From the NCBI GenBank assembly GCA_029207755.1, contig JARCOQ010000017.1:9994945-10058944 (forward strand): 64,000 bases of DNA, read 5' to 3'. The first letter of the stretch is position 1. Each line of letters starts with the position of its first letter. Positions 12,701 to 25,559 of the stretch are shown piece after piece. The translations under genes and the position numbers were made by a program. The notes under the pieces are model-generated. The model saw only the letters and a program-made list of their open reading frames with translations. It was not told where the DNA came from and ran no database searches. This DNA is from Chamaea fasciata. Its lineage: Eukaryota > Chordata > Aves > Passeriformes > Sylviidae.

Positions 12701-15700
12701 CAAAAAGGGTGAAAAGATCACGCTTTTCTTAGAAAGGTTACCTTCAAGGCTTCTACTCTCCTTTCTGCCTGCCAGCCAGAAAATATCTCTTGCCAGTGTT
12801 GTCCCTCCTGTTTAAAAGATCTAGCACAATACATTGCTTAGAAGAAATTACCTGGTTTAATCTTTCTCCCCATTTTCTCCCCTTCTACATTTTTTAAATG
12901 TACCCTTAAATATTCAATTCCATCTTTAAAATTATGTCTTTATGTCAAGCTAGAGCAAGCATGTCAATCAGAGCCTGTCAGGTCACCAAAGACCCAAAGT
13001 GACCTCAGCAAGCCCTGCTCAGCCAAACACCTCCTGTCCCGCACTGCTGCAGTGAGGATTGAGTGGAGAGACACTGGGGAGGTCACAGGGAAAGAAAAAT
13101 GCTGTGGGGAGTCTTGGAGGGAAGTTTCCTTCTGGGACACCTCAAACAGCTGCTTAGCACAAGTATTAATAACCTGCAAAAAGAATAAAAGGGATGGGCG
13201 AAGCAAAACAAGAGGCCCTGCCTGAATTCCCAGTCGGGTTTTGCACACACGAGTGGTGATGATTCACTGTCTGGTTTTCACTTTGTTCCCTTCCTTCAGC
13301 ACTCGGCAGTTTTCTAACTCTGGGAAAGCTCTGCCTGTCCTTTCACTTTATGTGAACTTTAAGGTTTTTTAATCTGGCTACATTATTAGCAATGACCCTA
13401 ACTCCAAAGAACTTGACCCACACTTTCTCTCTGTATATTAAATTTAATTTCATTGCCTTGTGATAGAAATTATTTGAATGCTTTAAGAGAATAAATGAGA
13501 AAAGTATTAATACAGTTTTGTCAGATCTCGCCTCACCACTAATAGGGCATTAACATTGGAAAGCTGATCAAAACTATCCTCTTGGAAAGAGATAAGTAGC
13601 AAAATGAAATCAACCTCCTTCATTCCTTTCCTGTTTTTGGCAGACATCTTCCCAAATTAAAACTGTCACCAAATATGTCAATTAAAGTATGGCAGGTCTC
13701 ACAGGGATGCTGCTCCCTGAGCAAGCCATTCCTGCTGTAACCCCGTTATCCCTCTGTCTCCTAGAGCAGTGTGGCACCAGAGTGACACGGGGCTCCCCAC
13801 AGCCTGGATGGGGTCAGGATCTGCTCCTTCTCACTGCTGATGACAAAAGCGTGGCTCTGATAACCCTGACAGGGAAAAGAAGAGGCAGGATAAGACCTGC
13901 ACACATTTCTTAGGCTGTTTTTTACCCTTTGTGACTCTGAAGCAAGCCACAAGGCAGACAGGGGAGAGGGCAGGGCGGCTGCCTGCCTCTGCCGCCGCCA
14001 GCAAAGGACAGGGGAGCCGGTTATCCCTGCAGAAATCCCTGCTGGACTGTCAAAACCTACAGCCAACTTCCTGATAAGCCACATTTTTCCTGCAATGGTT
14101 TAGTTTTAGTCAGAAACAAAACATTACCTTGTGTTTGGCCACATGGAGGGAGGGGAGTTGCTCCTCTTGTCTCGCTTGCTGGGATTTTTTTTTTTTTTTA
14201 AATTTAGAACAGCAATATCTTCTTTACAAAAATCTGCACATTTTCACAGCAGATCACTAATTTGATCCCCAAACTTTCAAGCTGAATGTTTTAATTGCCT
14301 CTGGATGCTCTGACCCGCAGATGGAGGGCTCTCAGGCACATCTGAACAGTTTCCACCATGGGAAAACAGTCCATGGCAGCTTCTGTGTTTGGGTCCAGGT
14401 AATCTCTGTGGACTGATCCTCCTGCACATTTCAGAGGTGATGCTGTTGCCTCAGGAGGGCACCCACTGTGAGGTGTTTGCTGTCCTGTCCCCTCAACACC
14501 CAGAAAACTGCCCTAACTCGCAGAGAGCAATGCTCAACCTCAGATGACTTTAATAAGACTTTCAGTTTAAAAGGGACTAAAATTGTATTTTCTTCTCATC
14601 TGAGCCCTCTGTTTCCTTCAGCTCTCAGCAGGCAATGGCATGGGATACTTATTTCTCTCAGTAATTTCTTTCAGGACCCCCTTATTTTTATTTTATGCAT
14701 CCTCTAATGCAAGTGTCTCCCAGTTTCAAAGGAGGAAAATTAATTTGTTTCCTCTTGATAGCAAAGAGCCATCAAATTGAGCTCTAGATAGTACACACCT
14801 GGGCAGTGGCCTGGGCCTGCAGTCCTGCAGGGCTTCTTAAGGAATAAGCCTTGGTGAATTATTTATTTTTCAGTTTGGCTGCTGGGAGTCAAGGGGAAAT
14901 TCAGTTTAATTCAAACCAAATCTCCCTCCTTCCCTGCACACACATATGTGTTTTTGCTGTGCTTACCCAGGCTGCACAATGGGTAGTTTTGCTGCTCTAA
15001 GCCATATTGTATGTCATTTTTCTTGTAAGTTTTTACATTTCTGTCCTCAGTGCTGAGCTTTAAGACAGCAGCTGTGCAGAAGCCACTCTCTGCATCCTGC
15101 CAAGATGCCACGTGAATGTGGGATCCTGGGGACAAAAATTTTCCTGGGTTGCTCCTTCTTCCCTGCTGGCTGCTGCAGCCAGGCCCAAGGCCATGGTGGG
15201 TGGCCAGGGCAGTGGCCAGGAGTGGATGGACACTCTGTGGCAGAGGGAAGGGGACAGGAAAGTTCTTCGAGTTCTGTGCAAAGAGGAATCAGGAATCCCA
15301 GAGCCCACCCAAGTTTCACTTCCTCTGAAATGGGAACTGGGAGGATCTCACCGGCAGTGACCTGTACAATCACTAAACTGCACTAAACTGAGGGCTAAAC
15401 TCGGTGTTTGACCCTGTTCTGAAAGGTGGGGAGGGCTCTGTTCCACCCTGTCCATGTTCTTCTGCCCGGTGCCAGAGCTCTAGAGTTCAGTGAGTAAATA
15501 CATTGCAAAAGGAAGTTTCTTGCCATTGCTAACGTGGCCTGATGGGGCTCCTGGAGCACTCCACAGGCACCAACTTGCTGCTGTTCTTTATGGAAAACTG
15601 CTGCAATTTTAACCCAACGTCCTCCAAGGCCTCTTCATTCTTCTGCAGTGCTGTGTAGTGGTTATTTTTCAGCCTATATATGCTACACTCTACCATTAAT

Positions 15701-17582
15701 GGATTTTTGTGCCTCCTTGAAGCCTGAGTTTTGTTGGGCACCAATCCCTCTAGGTCTGTCCATGTGGAGGAGGCTCCCAGATGATCCCAGGCTCTGTGCC
15801 ATGCCTCTCCTCATGGCAGAAACACAGTCTGTGCTGTAGTGTCTCACCCAGGCTCTGTGTACTTACATTTATATTCCCTCAGCAACAAGCAGTGGCTCAG
15901 GACTGATATTTTGGAGGGATAATTATTATTTGCTGATAATAGAGGAATTCCTGACAGAGGAAGTGCTCCTTGCACCCCAGTTCATGTCACCCTTCCCTGG
16001 GCCACGTCTCAGAGTAACCCAAGGTAAGAGGATGGAAAACCATGAGCATCCTGTTTCATGGTGCTCCTCAGTTCCCACAACCTGCCCCGTATTTCAGCAG
16101 AGCCTGGGAAAGTTCAGCACCCTCCTGTCCTCCAGTGCAGCAGAAAGTTTCCAGGGGCCTTTCCCAGTTCAGCTTCTCCAGAAGGAACAGGATTTTACCA
16201 GGGGAAAAAGGCAGGTTTAGTCACGTACTTCAGAGGTAAAAGATACTCAAAATGAGCTGTTCAGTTTTCCCTTAGCAAAATTAAACTGAACTAAAGCTTC
16301 CCCAGCTGGGTTGGCCGAGCATTGAACTTCTCTCTGGTGAAATAGGGCTACATGTGTCACTGAACCAGTAGGATGGTATTTTGAAATTCAACCTACTAAA
16401 ACAGGCTTTGTAAGAGTTTTCAAAAACAGAGGGGCTGATTTCTTGTTACTTTGTGAAGTTATTTACAGCTAAAGTGCCTGTGCTGGGTTACCTGGGGTCA
16501 CTGAGTGTCTGAATACCAGACAGGTGAGATACACATGTATTATCTCCAATTTTTTTTTACCGTGCCTCCCGTAAAAGGAATATTTTGTATATAACCTCTC
16601 CTTGCATCACACTGGGGGAATTCACCACTCTGTGAATCAAAGCCCAGGTGAGCACCAGAAGAGATCACCCAGGGAGGGTGGGGTTTTTTATCACCAAATA
16701 GTTCTGAGAACAGATTAGACAGAAAAGGATCCCCATGAGAAGACTTGATCCTGCCTTTGGGAACTACATGCCTCTCCAAGTCCCTTCCAGAGCATTTTCC
16801 ACAGCACCACACCTGAAATTACAGCAGGAAGGGGAATTCAGCTCTCTGAGTGTTTAGTTACTCTGTGAGTTCTGAATTTAACACATCATGTACTCAGGGA
16901 AGCACCTGAGCACTGAGGATGTTGCCATGAAGTAGGCTTTTCCCTGGAATACAGAAGTGCCACTTTGCAGCTCTGGTGGGGTTCTCCTGCTGAGGACAGG
17001 GCAGCATCACCAAAGCTCAGAATCAGCCTGAAAAGAGGTTGGGCAGCACCCACCCCAGGTACCAACAGCCTGGAGGGGCCCTGCTGGGGGTTACAGTCCC
17101 AGAAAGGAGCTTTTCCTTTTTTTTTCCCCAAACCCGGATTTGTTCTCCTCCTGTCAGCACCTGAACGGTGGGTATCAGGCACACCCTCAGGCTAACATCC
17201 AGCTCATTGACTCATCGGGAGTGATCAGGAGGGACTGCTGCTCACCTTGCCTGCCCCCTTGGAGCCTGGAGAGCCTCACCCAGGCACGTCTGCATCAAGT
17301 CATTAGCTCCTGTTGGATCAAGGGCAAAGCCTCAGCTGACCTGCAGAGAGGAGAGGTGACAGAGCAGGACCAGGGCCGTGGCGGGTCCCATGTCCTGTGG
17401 CCAGGGCTGTGCAGGCTGCACAAGGTGTCTCAAGGGCACTCACACACCATTTCTTCTCCATGAACTGCACCTGACTGCCCCATAACTCCCAGTGAGTGAC
17501 AAAGTGCCTAAGCCACCACCTGCCCTGACTCCAGTAGTCAGACTCACATCTGCTTTATAGTTTTACTTTTTCCTGTTTTAGC
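9781..17582. other. unique noncoding DNA, no gene recognised
   Basis: No gene or classified transposon seen. The stretch contains T tracts at 12177-12187 and 14185-14199 and a small direct repeat of 'cagaataat' near 11.18 kb. The AT-rich block at about 13370-13690 looks like unique enhancer-type sequence, with several TTAAT/ATTA cores and no repeats. A phrase at 11017-11035 (aggtcagtggagttctgc) resembles a recurring old repeat motif. The GC-rich parts (11.5-12.0, 12.3-12.5, 15.1-15.3 and 16.9-17.4 kb) give stop-poor frames on both strands with no protein-like features. Confidence 0.55.
13370..13690. other. candidate conserved noncoding (enhancer-like) block
   Basis: Repeat-free AT-rich sequence with clustered homeodomain-type cores (cattattagcaatgac, ttaaatttaatttcattg, attaatacag, cattaacattgg) and a GATA-like 'agataag'. 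This is the texture of vertebrate conserved noncoding elements. It is inference only; conservation cannot be judged from one sequence. Confidence 0.25.
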
Positions 17583-17690
17583 GCAAAAAAACCAAAACCA
17601 AAAACAAAACAAACAAACAAACAAATAAAAAAACCCAAAAACCAAACCAAACCAAACCAAACAAAAAAAAAAAAACCCAAAAAAACAACC
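17583..17690. repeat. A-rich simple repeat, (CAAA)n / (CCAAA)n
   Basis: About 108 bp of A with spaced C's, including (CAAA)4-5 at about 17605-17625, (CCAAA)4 at about 17642-17662 and an A13 run. It could be a grown poly-A tail, but the flanks carry no retroposon body that I recognise. Confidence 0.93.
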
Positions 17691-17789
17691 CTATTTGAGC
17701 AGAAAGCAGACTTCATTTTTATCCCTGGTAATACTGCTAAGCTTTTATCCAACACTTTTTATTGTCAGAGCTGAAAGTGATTTACCAAG

Positions 17790-17850
17790 AGGGTCAGTAT
17801 TTTCTCCCTGCTCCCCCTGGGAAAACTGGGACACAAAATAATTTAGCATA
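17790..17850 (-). mobile_element. possible MIR-like ancient SINE fragment (reverse orientation)
   Basis: The phrase 'ttttctccctgctccccctgggaaaactgggacacaaaataattta' has the order of a reversed MIR SINE: the 'ccccattttacagatgggaaaactgaggca' core, then an 'aatttaag'-like continuation. Divergence is high. The call rests on memory of the family consensus, not on an alignment. Confidence 0.3.
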
Positions 17851-19085
17851 AGTTGTATTATTATGGGCTCACATTTCTAAAAATTAAAGGACCACAAAAG
17901 TGCTTTTCTCTTGATTGCACACACACTGGCAACAATGGCATATGCAAAGTTATCTTCCTAAAAAATTATGATTTCTTGTCAGCAATAACACTGTAAAAGT
18001 GACTCTTTGGAAGATAGTGCCCCATAAATCTGAACCATTCTCTCCTGCATCTGCATTTTCTTTTTCTTTGAAAACTTTTGTGGTCATGGACAAATAAAGC
18101 CCACAAACTCAAATTAAACCGGTGTCCAGCTAGCTCTCAATAAATGTGCCTGAATCAATAGGAAGCATACAATCAAAAAGCAGAAAGAGGCAATGAAACC
18201 CCACAGCAGAGGCATGAAAGAGACAACTGCAGACCCTCTAGAGCTGTAGAACTGGGTGGTGGATTAGTCAGAAGGAGGCACAAGCTGCTAAACAGAGCAG
18301 CCCCCACTTCCTTTCAGTGTACTAATTAATCAGGCATAAAAAGCTCATCAAGGAGCAGTCCAGCAATGAGAACCAGACTGAAACAAGGTTATCCTGAAGG
18401 TTAAAGACACAGGGTCTTCTTTAATTCCTTAAAAAATTTGAAACAAAATTCCTCTTGCTTTTCTTTCCTGGCACACCACTTAAGCCAACCCCCTCTTGCA
18501 GGGGAGGTGAGATTGACATCTGTCACTGAGGCCTTAAACCTTCTCAGGAGGGGAAAGTGAACCACAAGTGCTAATACTGGGGATGGCTCATCAGCTTTGC
18601 TTTTCATTTCCTTGTCCTTTGTTTTTCAGCCTGGAGCTGTTTTTCTGCCTGGAGCTGTGCTTGCATTTACATCGGTGGCCCTTGGTAGTTCCCTGGCTGT
18701 TGCCTTTTCATTTACTTCACAAAAACTCAGCTCTGCAGGCAGGGTCCAGAATGAGTCCCTGCATCCAGGAGTGCTCATGTGAGCATAGTGGGAACATTCA
18801 GTTCCAGGGGTTTTATCCACTCTTGTGATTGCTGATATACACCCCAAAGCTCAGTCATCACCAGAGCTGCTCAGCACTGGGCAACACGGGGTCTTGCCTT
18901 CAGTTTTGTGAACTGTTGAGGTCTGTGTGGAAAAAATAATTGCATCAAATGGCAGAGTGGTTTTGGGGCCTCTGGAGGATGATTATGGTTGATCTTGTAC
19001 CTTTGATTGATCTTGTTCCTTGGGAAATGGCCATTGTCAAGCAGGACCACCTTGGTTCCATGGGCATTAGGGGTGATGTGCACTG

Positions 19086-19099
19086 CTGCCATCTACTGC
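19086..19099 (-). promoter_or_regulatory. near-consensus CTCF-binding motif
   Basis: On the minus strand this reads GCAGTAGATGGCAG, matching 13 of 14 positions of the CTCF core CCASYAGRKGGCRS; only the first base differs. The flank (GCAGTG downstream on the minus strand) is also compatible. CTCF sites of this AGATGGCAG subtype are common in vertebrate genomes. Whether it is occupied cannot be told from sequence. The motif points toward lower coordinates. Confidence 0.45.
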
Positions 19100-19501
19100 C
19101 ATGGTCACCCAGGATGGGCCCTGGGTCATGCCTTGGGTTCCTGCCTGAGTCTAATGGAATCTGCTCTTGGAACAGGGCTGTCAGAGGTAGATCCTTGCAA
19201 CTGAGACATGCTGGAATTATCAGAGGAGGATGGTGTTTTTTGCAAGCTTTATGTGCCTGAAGAAGGCATTTTTTTTAATCAGTACCTCACAGGTACTTCA
19301 CTTCTAGGTGGTCATGAGAGGTGAGCAGCTGTGTTCTTCTCCAGCATGTTTCTGTCTCCTGTGAATCTCTCCAGACTACCCAAGGGAAGCAAATGCTGCC
19401 CCACCTTGGGCCAAAGGCTTTATCTACATCTAGCTAAGACAAGGCTCCACAAGGACAGCCTAAAGCCAAGCACCTCATGTTGGTGTCTTCTTTAAAGGCA
19501 G

Positions 19502-19713
19502 CCAGAACTCAGTCCAGGCTGTGTCAACTGGCAAATCCCATCTGGTCCCTTGCAAAAGGGGCCCAAGGCCGTTGTGTCCACCCTACACTGGTCCTATGGG
19601 GGGCTGCAAGGCAGAGCATGGAGTGCCAGGGATGAGCAGGCTGGGGACACACCCAAGATCACCCCCAGTGCCAGCAGGGTCACCCACAACCAGCCCCAAG
19701 GGTGCTGCCACAG
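19502..19713 (+). other. weak candidate exon (unidentified)
   Basis: A strong donor, GCCACAG|GTAAGG, ends the segment, and an acceptor-like tract (tgtcttctttaaaggcag) precedes it. One frame (starting at 19503) is open across all 212 bp. The peptide is Pro/Gly/Ser-rich with no recognised domain. GC-rich birds' DNA often gives this by chance. If transcribed it could equally be a noncoding RNA exon. Confidence 0.12.
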
Positions 19714-21278
19714 GTAAGGAAAGTGTGAGGGAAGCAAACCCTGCCTCAGGTGCCACGCTGAGCAGGACAGCTGCAGTCAGTTGATCCTTGCTGGAATAGC
19801 TGGGAAATCTTGAGTTTCAACAAGTGCATCTGAGAAAGAGCATCACCTCCAATGCCCAAAGAGGAAATTCACTGCTTGGGTATAACTTCAGCATTGACTG
19901 ATGTTTTCAAAATGTGGAGACCCACCAACATGTTAGGCAGAAATGTAATCACTTGCAAGGAAGTAAAAGATCCTGTACATTGAACAGAAAGATTTTATCA
20001 CCAACAACTGGCTGTACAAACAAGATTCAAAAAGATGTTAATGCACTTGGAGCATGCCCTTAAGTACCAAACATACATCCACACATTAAGGCATCACTGG
20101 CAAGAAGGAGGAGGAGTGAGAAAAAGAACCATGAAGAGACAACAACTGTTCCAGCATCAAAGCTGCGACAAATTAAGAAGTGTCAAGGTATGGTTTTCAT
20201 CCTGTGCCTTTGTCTTGATTAAAAGAATGGTGAGTGAAGGGTGTGATGGAATGGATGCACACCTGATCAACAACAACGTGCTGACTGATATGTAGGTTCA
20301 ACCCAGAAGTTTTAAGACCCAGTTAACAAAAAAGCAATCAGCTAAGGTTGATCATCAGCTGTGCTTGGAATTTGTAAAGGTGTTTCTGTTATTTTTCACT
20401 ATTAATACACTGACAGATATAATAGTTTTCTATCTCTGGTCTTCAAAGACTAAAGCTTCTTTCCTTTTAACGCTGTTAAATATTATCTTGCTTTAAAGAC
20501 ATCACAGGTCACTGGCTTTTCTGGCTCTTCTAGTACTCAGCTACACAAGTATTTTTATTTCCACTGAGCACAGCAGACCCTTTCCTCTGGACCCAAAACA
20601 AAACCTTGGAAAGAAGGGAAATGTGTATTCCTTCTTTGCCAAATGACCGGGTGAATTGATTTTTTTTCCCTTCCTTGTTGTCGTTGTTTCTCTGTCATTA
20701 GCTCTCTGTAAATAAGCTTGGCAAGGTCTCCTTTTGAAGCTCCCTTTGCTTATTGGACTGCAGATCTCATGGAAAAGGGGATGAACTAAAGGTGCACTTT
20801 CCTAATGGAGGTGCTGGGAATGATGGGTTGTCTTTGAGGACACAGCCTGCCAAAACACAGGCTGTGCTGCAGGAGTGACTGGCAGTGTGAGTGACAGGTG
20901 GAGAGGGAGGAAGGACAGGACCAGGACAGTCACAGTATTACAAAATGGCAAAGTTTCACAAATTGCCACTTTTGCACAACATCCTCTACTAATGCATTTC
21001 CAAAGACAGGTAGATTCAGATCCTGCAACACAAGAAAATTTATTTTAAGGAACGGAGTGAGCAAAAAGGGAAGAAAAATCCAGTTTTAAGCCCATTTTAA
21101 ATGCCACAGGTACAAACTGTAGTTTGCTTGATTTAAATTCATATCACAATGATATTTAAGTAGGCTGTAGGAGTGTCTGGGATACATTCCTCCATATGGC
21201 TGGAAGCAGCAGGTCCCTTCCAGCTGCTGCTTGGTGGGGATGGAAATTTAAGCGACTGTTCTTGTGCCCTTGCTTCCA

Positions 21279-21362
21279 CATCCATCCATCCATCCATCCA
21301 TCCATCCATCCATCCATCCATCATCCATCCATCCATCCATCCATCCATCCATCCATCCATCC
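21279..21362. repeat. (ATCC)n tetranucleotide microsatellite, about 21 copies with one 1-bp deletion
   Basis: Two perfect CATC/ATCC blocks join at about 21322, where one unit has lost a C (ATC instead of ATCC). The deletion shifts reading frames, so open frames on both strands (Ile-His-Pro-Ser and Trp-Met-Asp-Gly repeats) are artefacts. The interruption should lower slippage compared with a pure array. Confidence 0.97.
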
Positions 21363-24300
21363 ACACCCTTCCTCTGAATTATTGAATGATCACAACATAC
21401 AGAACTGTGGTATTAAAGCTTGTACAGGAGAAGAATTCCTTCGTCCAGCATCTACCCTGGTGATAGTTGTGAAGTTAGTAAGTAGTAGGGCCAGTCAACA
21501 TTGCTTTAGGGGAAACTACAGATATGGGAATGAACCACTTATGATGAACAGTTGCTCTGCAAGAGGTCTGCTTCCCTTTCTCAGCCCGGGTGACCTTAGT
21601 GCTATGAAACTTGGGGTTTTTTATCATGAGAACATAAAATTCATTTTGAATCTCTGAAGCTCTGACCTGAGTTAATAGCAAAATACCTTCTGCTATTGTT
21701 GACAGGGACACAACTGGTTAGTTTTATTTTATTTGCCTGTGAAAATACAGAAAGGTGGTGAGGCTTGTAAGAGACTTGAAAGGCAATGTCAAAAGTGGAC
21801 AGATCAAGAAGCACTGTAGTTTTGCAGGTAAAAGACACTAATTTGAAATGCTGAAATGATAACTGCTGATCTATGTTCCTTGTATTAGTGGAGTCACAAG
21901 CTAGGGCTGAGGTGAACCAAATACCTTCTGGTGTCCTTTGGCTGCAGAGGAAGCCTTGGGAAAGTGAGATTTTATTTTAGATACATAAAGCTAGATGGGA
22001 TGAATCCATTCCAGTGGGGTTGTTCTCTTCAGCCCAGTCTGTTCTGAGCTTTGATTTTCAGTTTAATCCTGGAGGTGAAAAGAGAGTTGTTTTTTTTTTT
22101 TCTAGAGTGAAATTATACTGCTTGTTATGAATTCATGCTCTTCTGAACGAGTTCTTTAAAGGACTGCATGAGGTGCAAACAGCAACTTTTTGCTGGTTAT
22201 CAGAGAGACCAGCGATGTGCTAGTTCACATCAAGAAAGAAGGGTGGGAGCAAAGAAGCCCCTTTACCATGTTCCTGTCTGCTGCAGCCTAATGGAACTGA
22301 CTGGAAAGGTTGCATTTAAGAGCAGCTCCTGCCTGTGTGTAGGAAAGCTGTGGTTCATGAAGTCACCCAGCAGATAAAGTCCTGGGCTGCCCTTTCATAC
22401 AGCCCTGATGTGATCTGCCCAGGGCAGAGCACTCCTGTGACATACCCAGGTTAATACAGAGGAGATGTAGGCTAAGATGCGCACACAGCTCTGATGAGAA
22501 AATTAGGTGTTAGGGCTGTTCTCTGGCAGTGAGGCCCACTGACCTGGAATGAGCCATGTCCATAATATCAAGCTCCTCTTGTCACCACACACGGTGACTG
22601 AAGTCACGGCATCCCTTGGGAATGGTCCCTGGCTGTGCTAACTCCTAAATTCCTGGGACATGTGTGGGAGAATGCTAATTGATTCAGGTCAAAAATGTGC
22701 CAGGGCAGGTTCTAGGAATTTAACAATGTAGACTATCAAATTCCAATGCCTGGGAATATTACCTGCCACTGTTTAATTTACTAGCAGCATAGGTGTAGCC
22801 CTAAGGGCTCGTGCACACACACAGACACCTACAGTGCGTTAGAGGTGTTTCGAAAGGTGCCTGGCAGATAATGTAATGATCAAGAGACTTACTTAAGAAC
22901 AACATCACTGCTGCCTTTTTGAGCCCACAGTAGAGCTGTTTTCATTGTGCTTCCTATGGCTAGAGAGCATTCTTTTACATAGGGACAGCACCAAAATTAC
23001 TGCTGAGAACACTGGAGATAAATATATATATATGAATAAAGCATATCTCCTCTGCCCCATCCTGTATTCTACTTCAGAAGTCAGACTTTAGAGGTGCATT
23101 TCATGTGATCTGTGTTGAAAATAAAACCCCAGTAACTGCATTTTCCTCCTGACTGTGTGTGCCAGAGAGACCGTGAGCCACTAGGGAAAGGAAAACATCG
23201 AAGGCTTATTTGTCCAGATTTCAAGGAAATTCACTTCTCCCTGTGGATTAATTCTGATTGTACAGCAGCAGGTTTTAAATGTTTGATTCTTGTTTGTGTC
23301 TGTTTTTTAACCCGTATCTCAAGAGGATTTAATTAGATTTGATGTTCATGATATGCTATTTACCGGATTATGATGAGATCAGCTGATAAAGCTTGACATA
23401 AACTTGGCAACCCGTTTGGTGCTTTCTCAGTCTTTAGAATTTAATTATGGCAATTTCAAAACAGGAAGCTTGGAAACAACACGGGGATTAAGGACTTGCT
23501 GTTGCCCCACTGGGATCAGCAAGACTTATGGCATTGGTTGTCACTGTTGTCACCAGCTCTCAGCATGCTCAGCCGTCTGGGACGTGAGCGCACATGTTCC
23601 CGTTCTGCCTCAAATGGACCAAGTGCCAGTGCCATTTCTCCCTTGGAAATGATTCTCCTGAGGAATCCCACCAACTGCAGTGGTGTTTCATGGCTGAGGT
23701 GAGAATGGAGTTAAGTGACATGCCAAGAATTTGTATAGACACACAAAAGCCTGGGGCTTCTGTTTTTAAGCAATTTCCCAGGGGATCTGCCATGCTCCAG
23801 TACAACATAAAATAAGTTCAAATGCACAGGGCCAGAGCAGATGGAGTTTTTCACTGTAAAGATTATTTGCATGAAAGTGCTATTTTCCCACACTTGCACT
23901 CATTTTAAGCTTTCTTTCCTTTCTACCACAAACAGCTACTGCTGCTCTGTTCCTTCTGTAACCAACCTGATGCCAAGAGCTAACATGCTGCAGTGTACAC
24001 AAGCAAGCTTCTTCCCAAACCTACCTCTGGTTAAGGATCAAAAGATAGTGGTTGAAGTGCAGAATTGTTTCTTTTTATAGCTCTCCACAAGCATGGAGAT
24101 CACATCTCTTTGCTTTATCCGTATTTTAAGCACCTCCTAAAGAGCCTTGCAATCAAACATCTGAGCACCCACAGCTCTCATTGAAAGGGGCTGTGAGTTA
24201 CTCTCAGAAGCAACTCACAGCTCTTTTTTTTGAGTACTTTGTTACTGATGAATGGTTCCAGGGAGGTGGAGAGCCTTTCTCTATTTTCCAGCATAAGGAT

Positions 24301-24424
24301 GTGAAGGAGGCATTTCTGATATTCTGTCCCCCAGGTGTTTAAAAATTGATTCTTGCACTGTTTTAAAAATGGCAAAAAAGTAGATACCTATGTGGGGACA
24401 ATCAAGGGGATTCAGGAGCAAAAA
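21363..24424. other. unique noncoding DNA, no gene recognised
   Basis: Holds a T12 tract (22090-22101), a short (TA)n at about 23021-23033 and a perfect octamer ATTTGCAT at 23865-23872. Compact AT-rich sequence at 23330-23400 (gatatgctatttaccggattatgatgagatcagctgataaag) looks like unique, possibly conserved DNA. No open frame resembles protein. Confidence 0.55.
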
Positions 24425-24552
24425 GTGTTCAAAAAGCAGATGTGACACTTGGGACCATGTCTTAGTGGTGGGCTTGGCAGTGCTGGAATTACAGTTGGAG
24501 TCAATAATCTTAGAGGTCTTTTCCAAACTAAATGATTCTAGGATTCTATAAT
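24425..24552 (+). mobile_element. CR1 LINE fragment, truncated 3' end
   Basis: From about 24425 ('gtgttcaaaaag') through 'gacacttgggaccatgtctta', 'gtggtgggcttggcagtgctgg', 'ttggagtcaataatcttagag', 'gtcttttccaaactaaatga' and the terminal 'ttctaggattctata', the order and wording follow the 3' end of avian CR1 retroposons, including the short direct-repeat tail. CR1 copies are nearly always 5'-truncated; this one is about 130 bp and keeps no reverse-transcriptase sequence. It is moderately diverged. Together with the second copy at 57.2 kb it is the main basis for calling the source a bird. Confidence 0.88.
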
Positions 24553-25559
24553 TGCATTTGCATCTGAGGGCTTCAGATACTTCAATGTTTTCGACAATCC
24601 TCTTTCTCACCTTCTTTGGAGGAAGCATCTGCTACAGCTGCTGAATTCACTGCTGCAGAGAAACATCCCAAGCCCAAGTATGAATCTAGTCTGTCTAAGT
24701 TCTGACAAAAAATATTTCCAAAACACCTTTTCGAATTAACTTTCTTTCCATAAAGCTCTGTGTAGTCCTTTCATTTTTAGAAGCGGTGGGAAACAACAAA
24801 AAAATGTCCTCTGCAAAAGTAACTACAGTTGTTCATGAAGTGTTATGAGGTTTGATTTGGTTTCTGCAGGCTTGCAGATAAACTGTAGATCTGCACTTGT
24901 GGACAAGTCCCACTCTGCCCACCATCACCTGGCATAGTACCTGAGCTACTCTGCTCTGGGAGGCTCTACCCACAGTCTACGTCCTTTCCTTGAGGCTGAT
25001 AATTGCTTGTCAAACTGATTGACATTTGTAGAACTGTCTTTTCCATGAGACATTACTCCCTCCACACACACCCACCAAAAAAAGAATAGACAATTTGATT
25101 TTGCACTGTTTTTTCCCCTTTTAAGCGCAGTAACTTTTTCTGCCTAAAAGTAGTAATTATTTAATGAATAGTCCTTCATGTTTCCCTGTCAGTCACTCAC
25201 TGTAATGAACAACTCGTTTTGTCTGCTTTGTTAACATTAAAAAAAGTATTAAACTAATAATAATAAAGATTTTCTAGGACTTTAACACACAGGGTGCCCT
25301 GCAGAATGTAGGATTGGGATAAGAAGGGGGGGAGGGTGAATTTTCACTCTAGATATCAAGCAGCACTTTATAGTGTTTTTGTGAGCTCTTGGACTATTTT
25401 TCCCTTGGTACTTCTTCTGTATCTTATCTTCAACCACCCTGAATAATTGGAGCATATTTAGGGGACCAAGTCCAGCTATTATTTGTTCCCCCTCTGTGAA
25501 AGTTTTTTTTTAATTTTTTTTTTAAGCCAGATTTGTGAACCTCTGTTGAGCTCTCGGTA

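Larger units (their letters stand above)
17691..21278. other. unique noncoding DNA
   Basis: No gene recognised beyond the weak exon candidate at 19502-19713. A small direct repeat of 'gcctggagctgt' lies near 18630-18660, and another of 'ttgatcttgt(a/t)cctt' near 18988-19022. A near-consensus CTCF motif is at 19086-19099. AT-rich, repeat-free DNA at 20970-21160 has several TTTAAAT/ATTTAAG stretches. Nothing else stood out. Confidence 0.55.

Noticed and set aside
21139..21657. Ile-His-Pro-Ser and Trp-Met-Asp-Gly repeat frames
   Set aside because: Artefacts of the (ATCC)n microsatellite.
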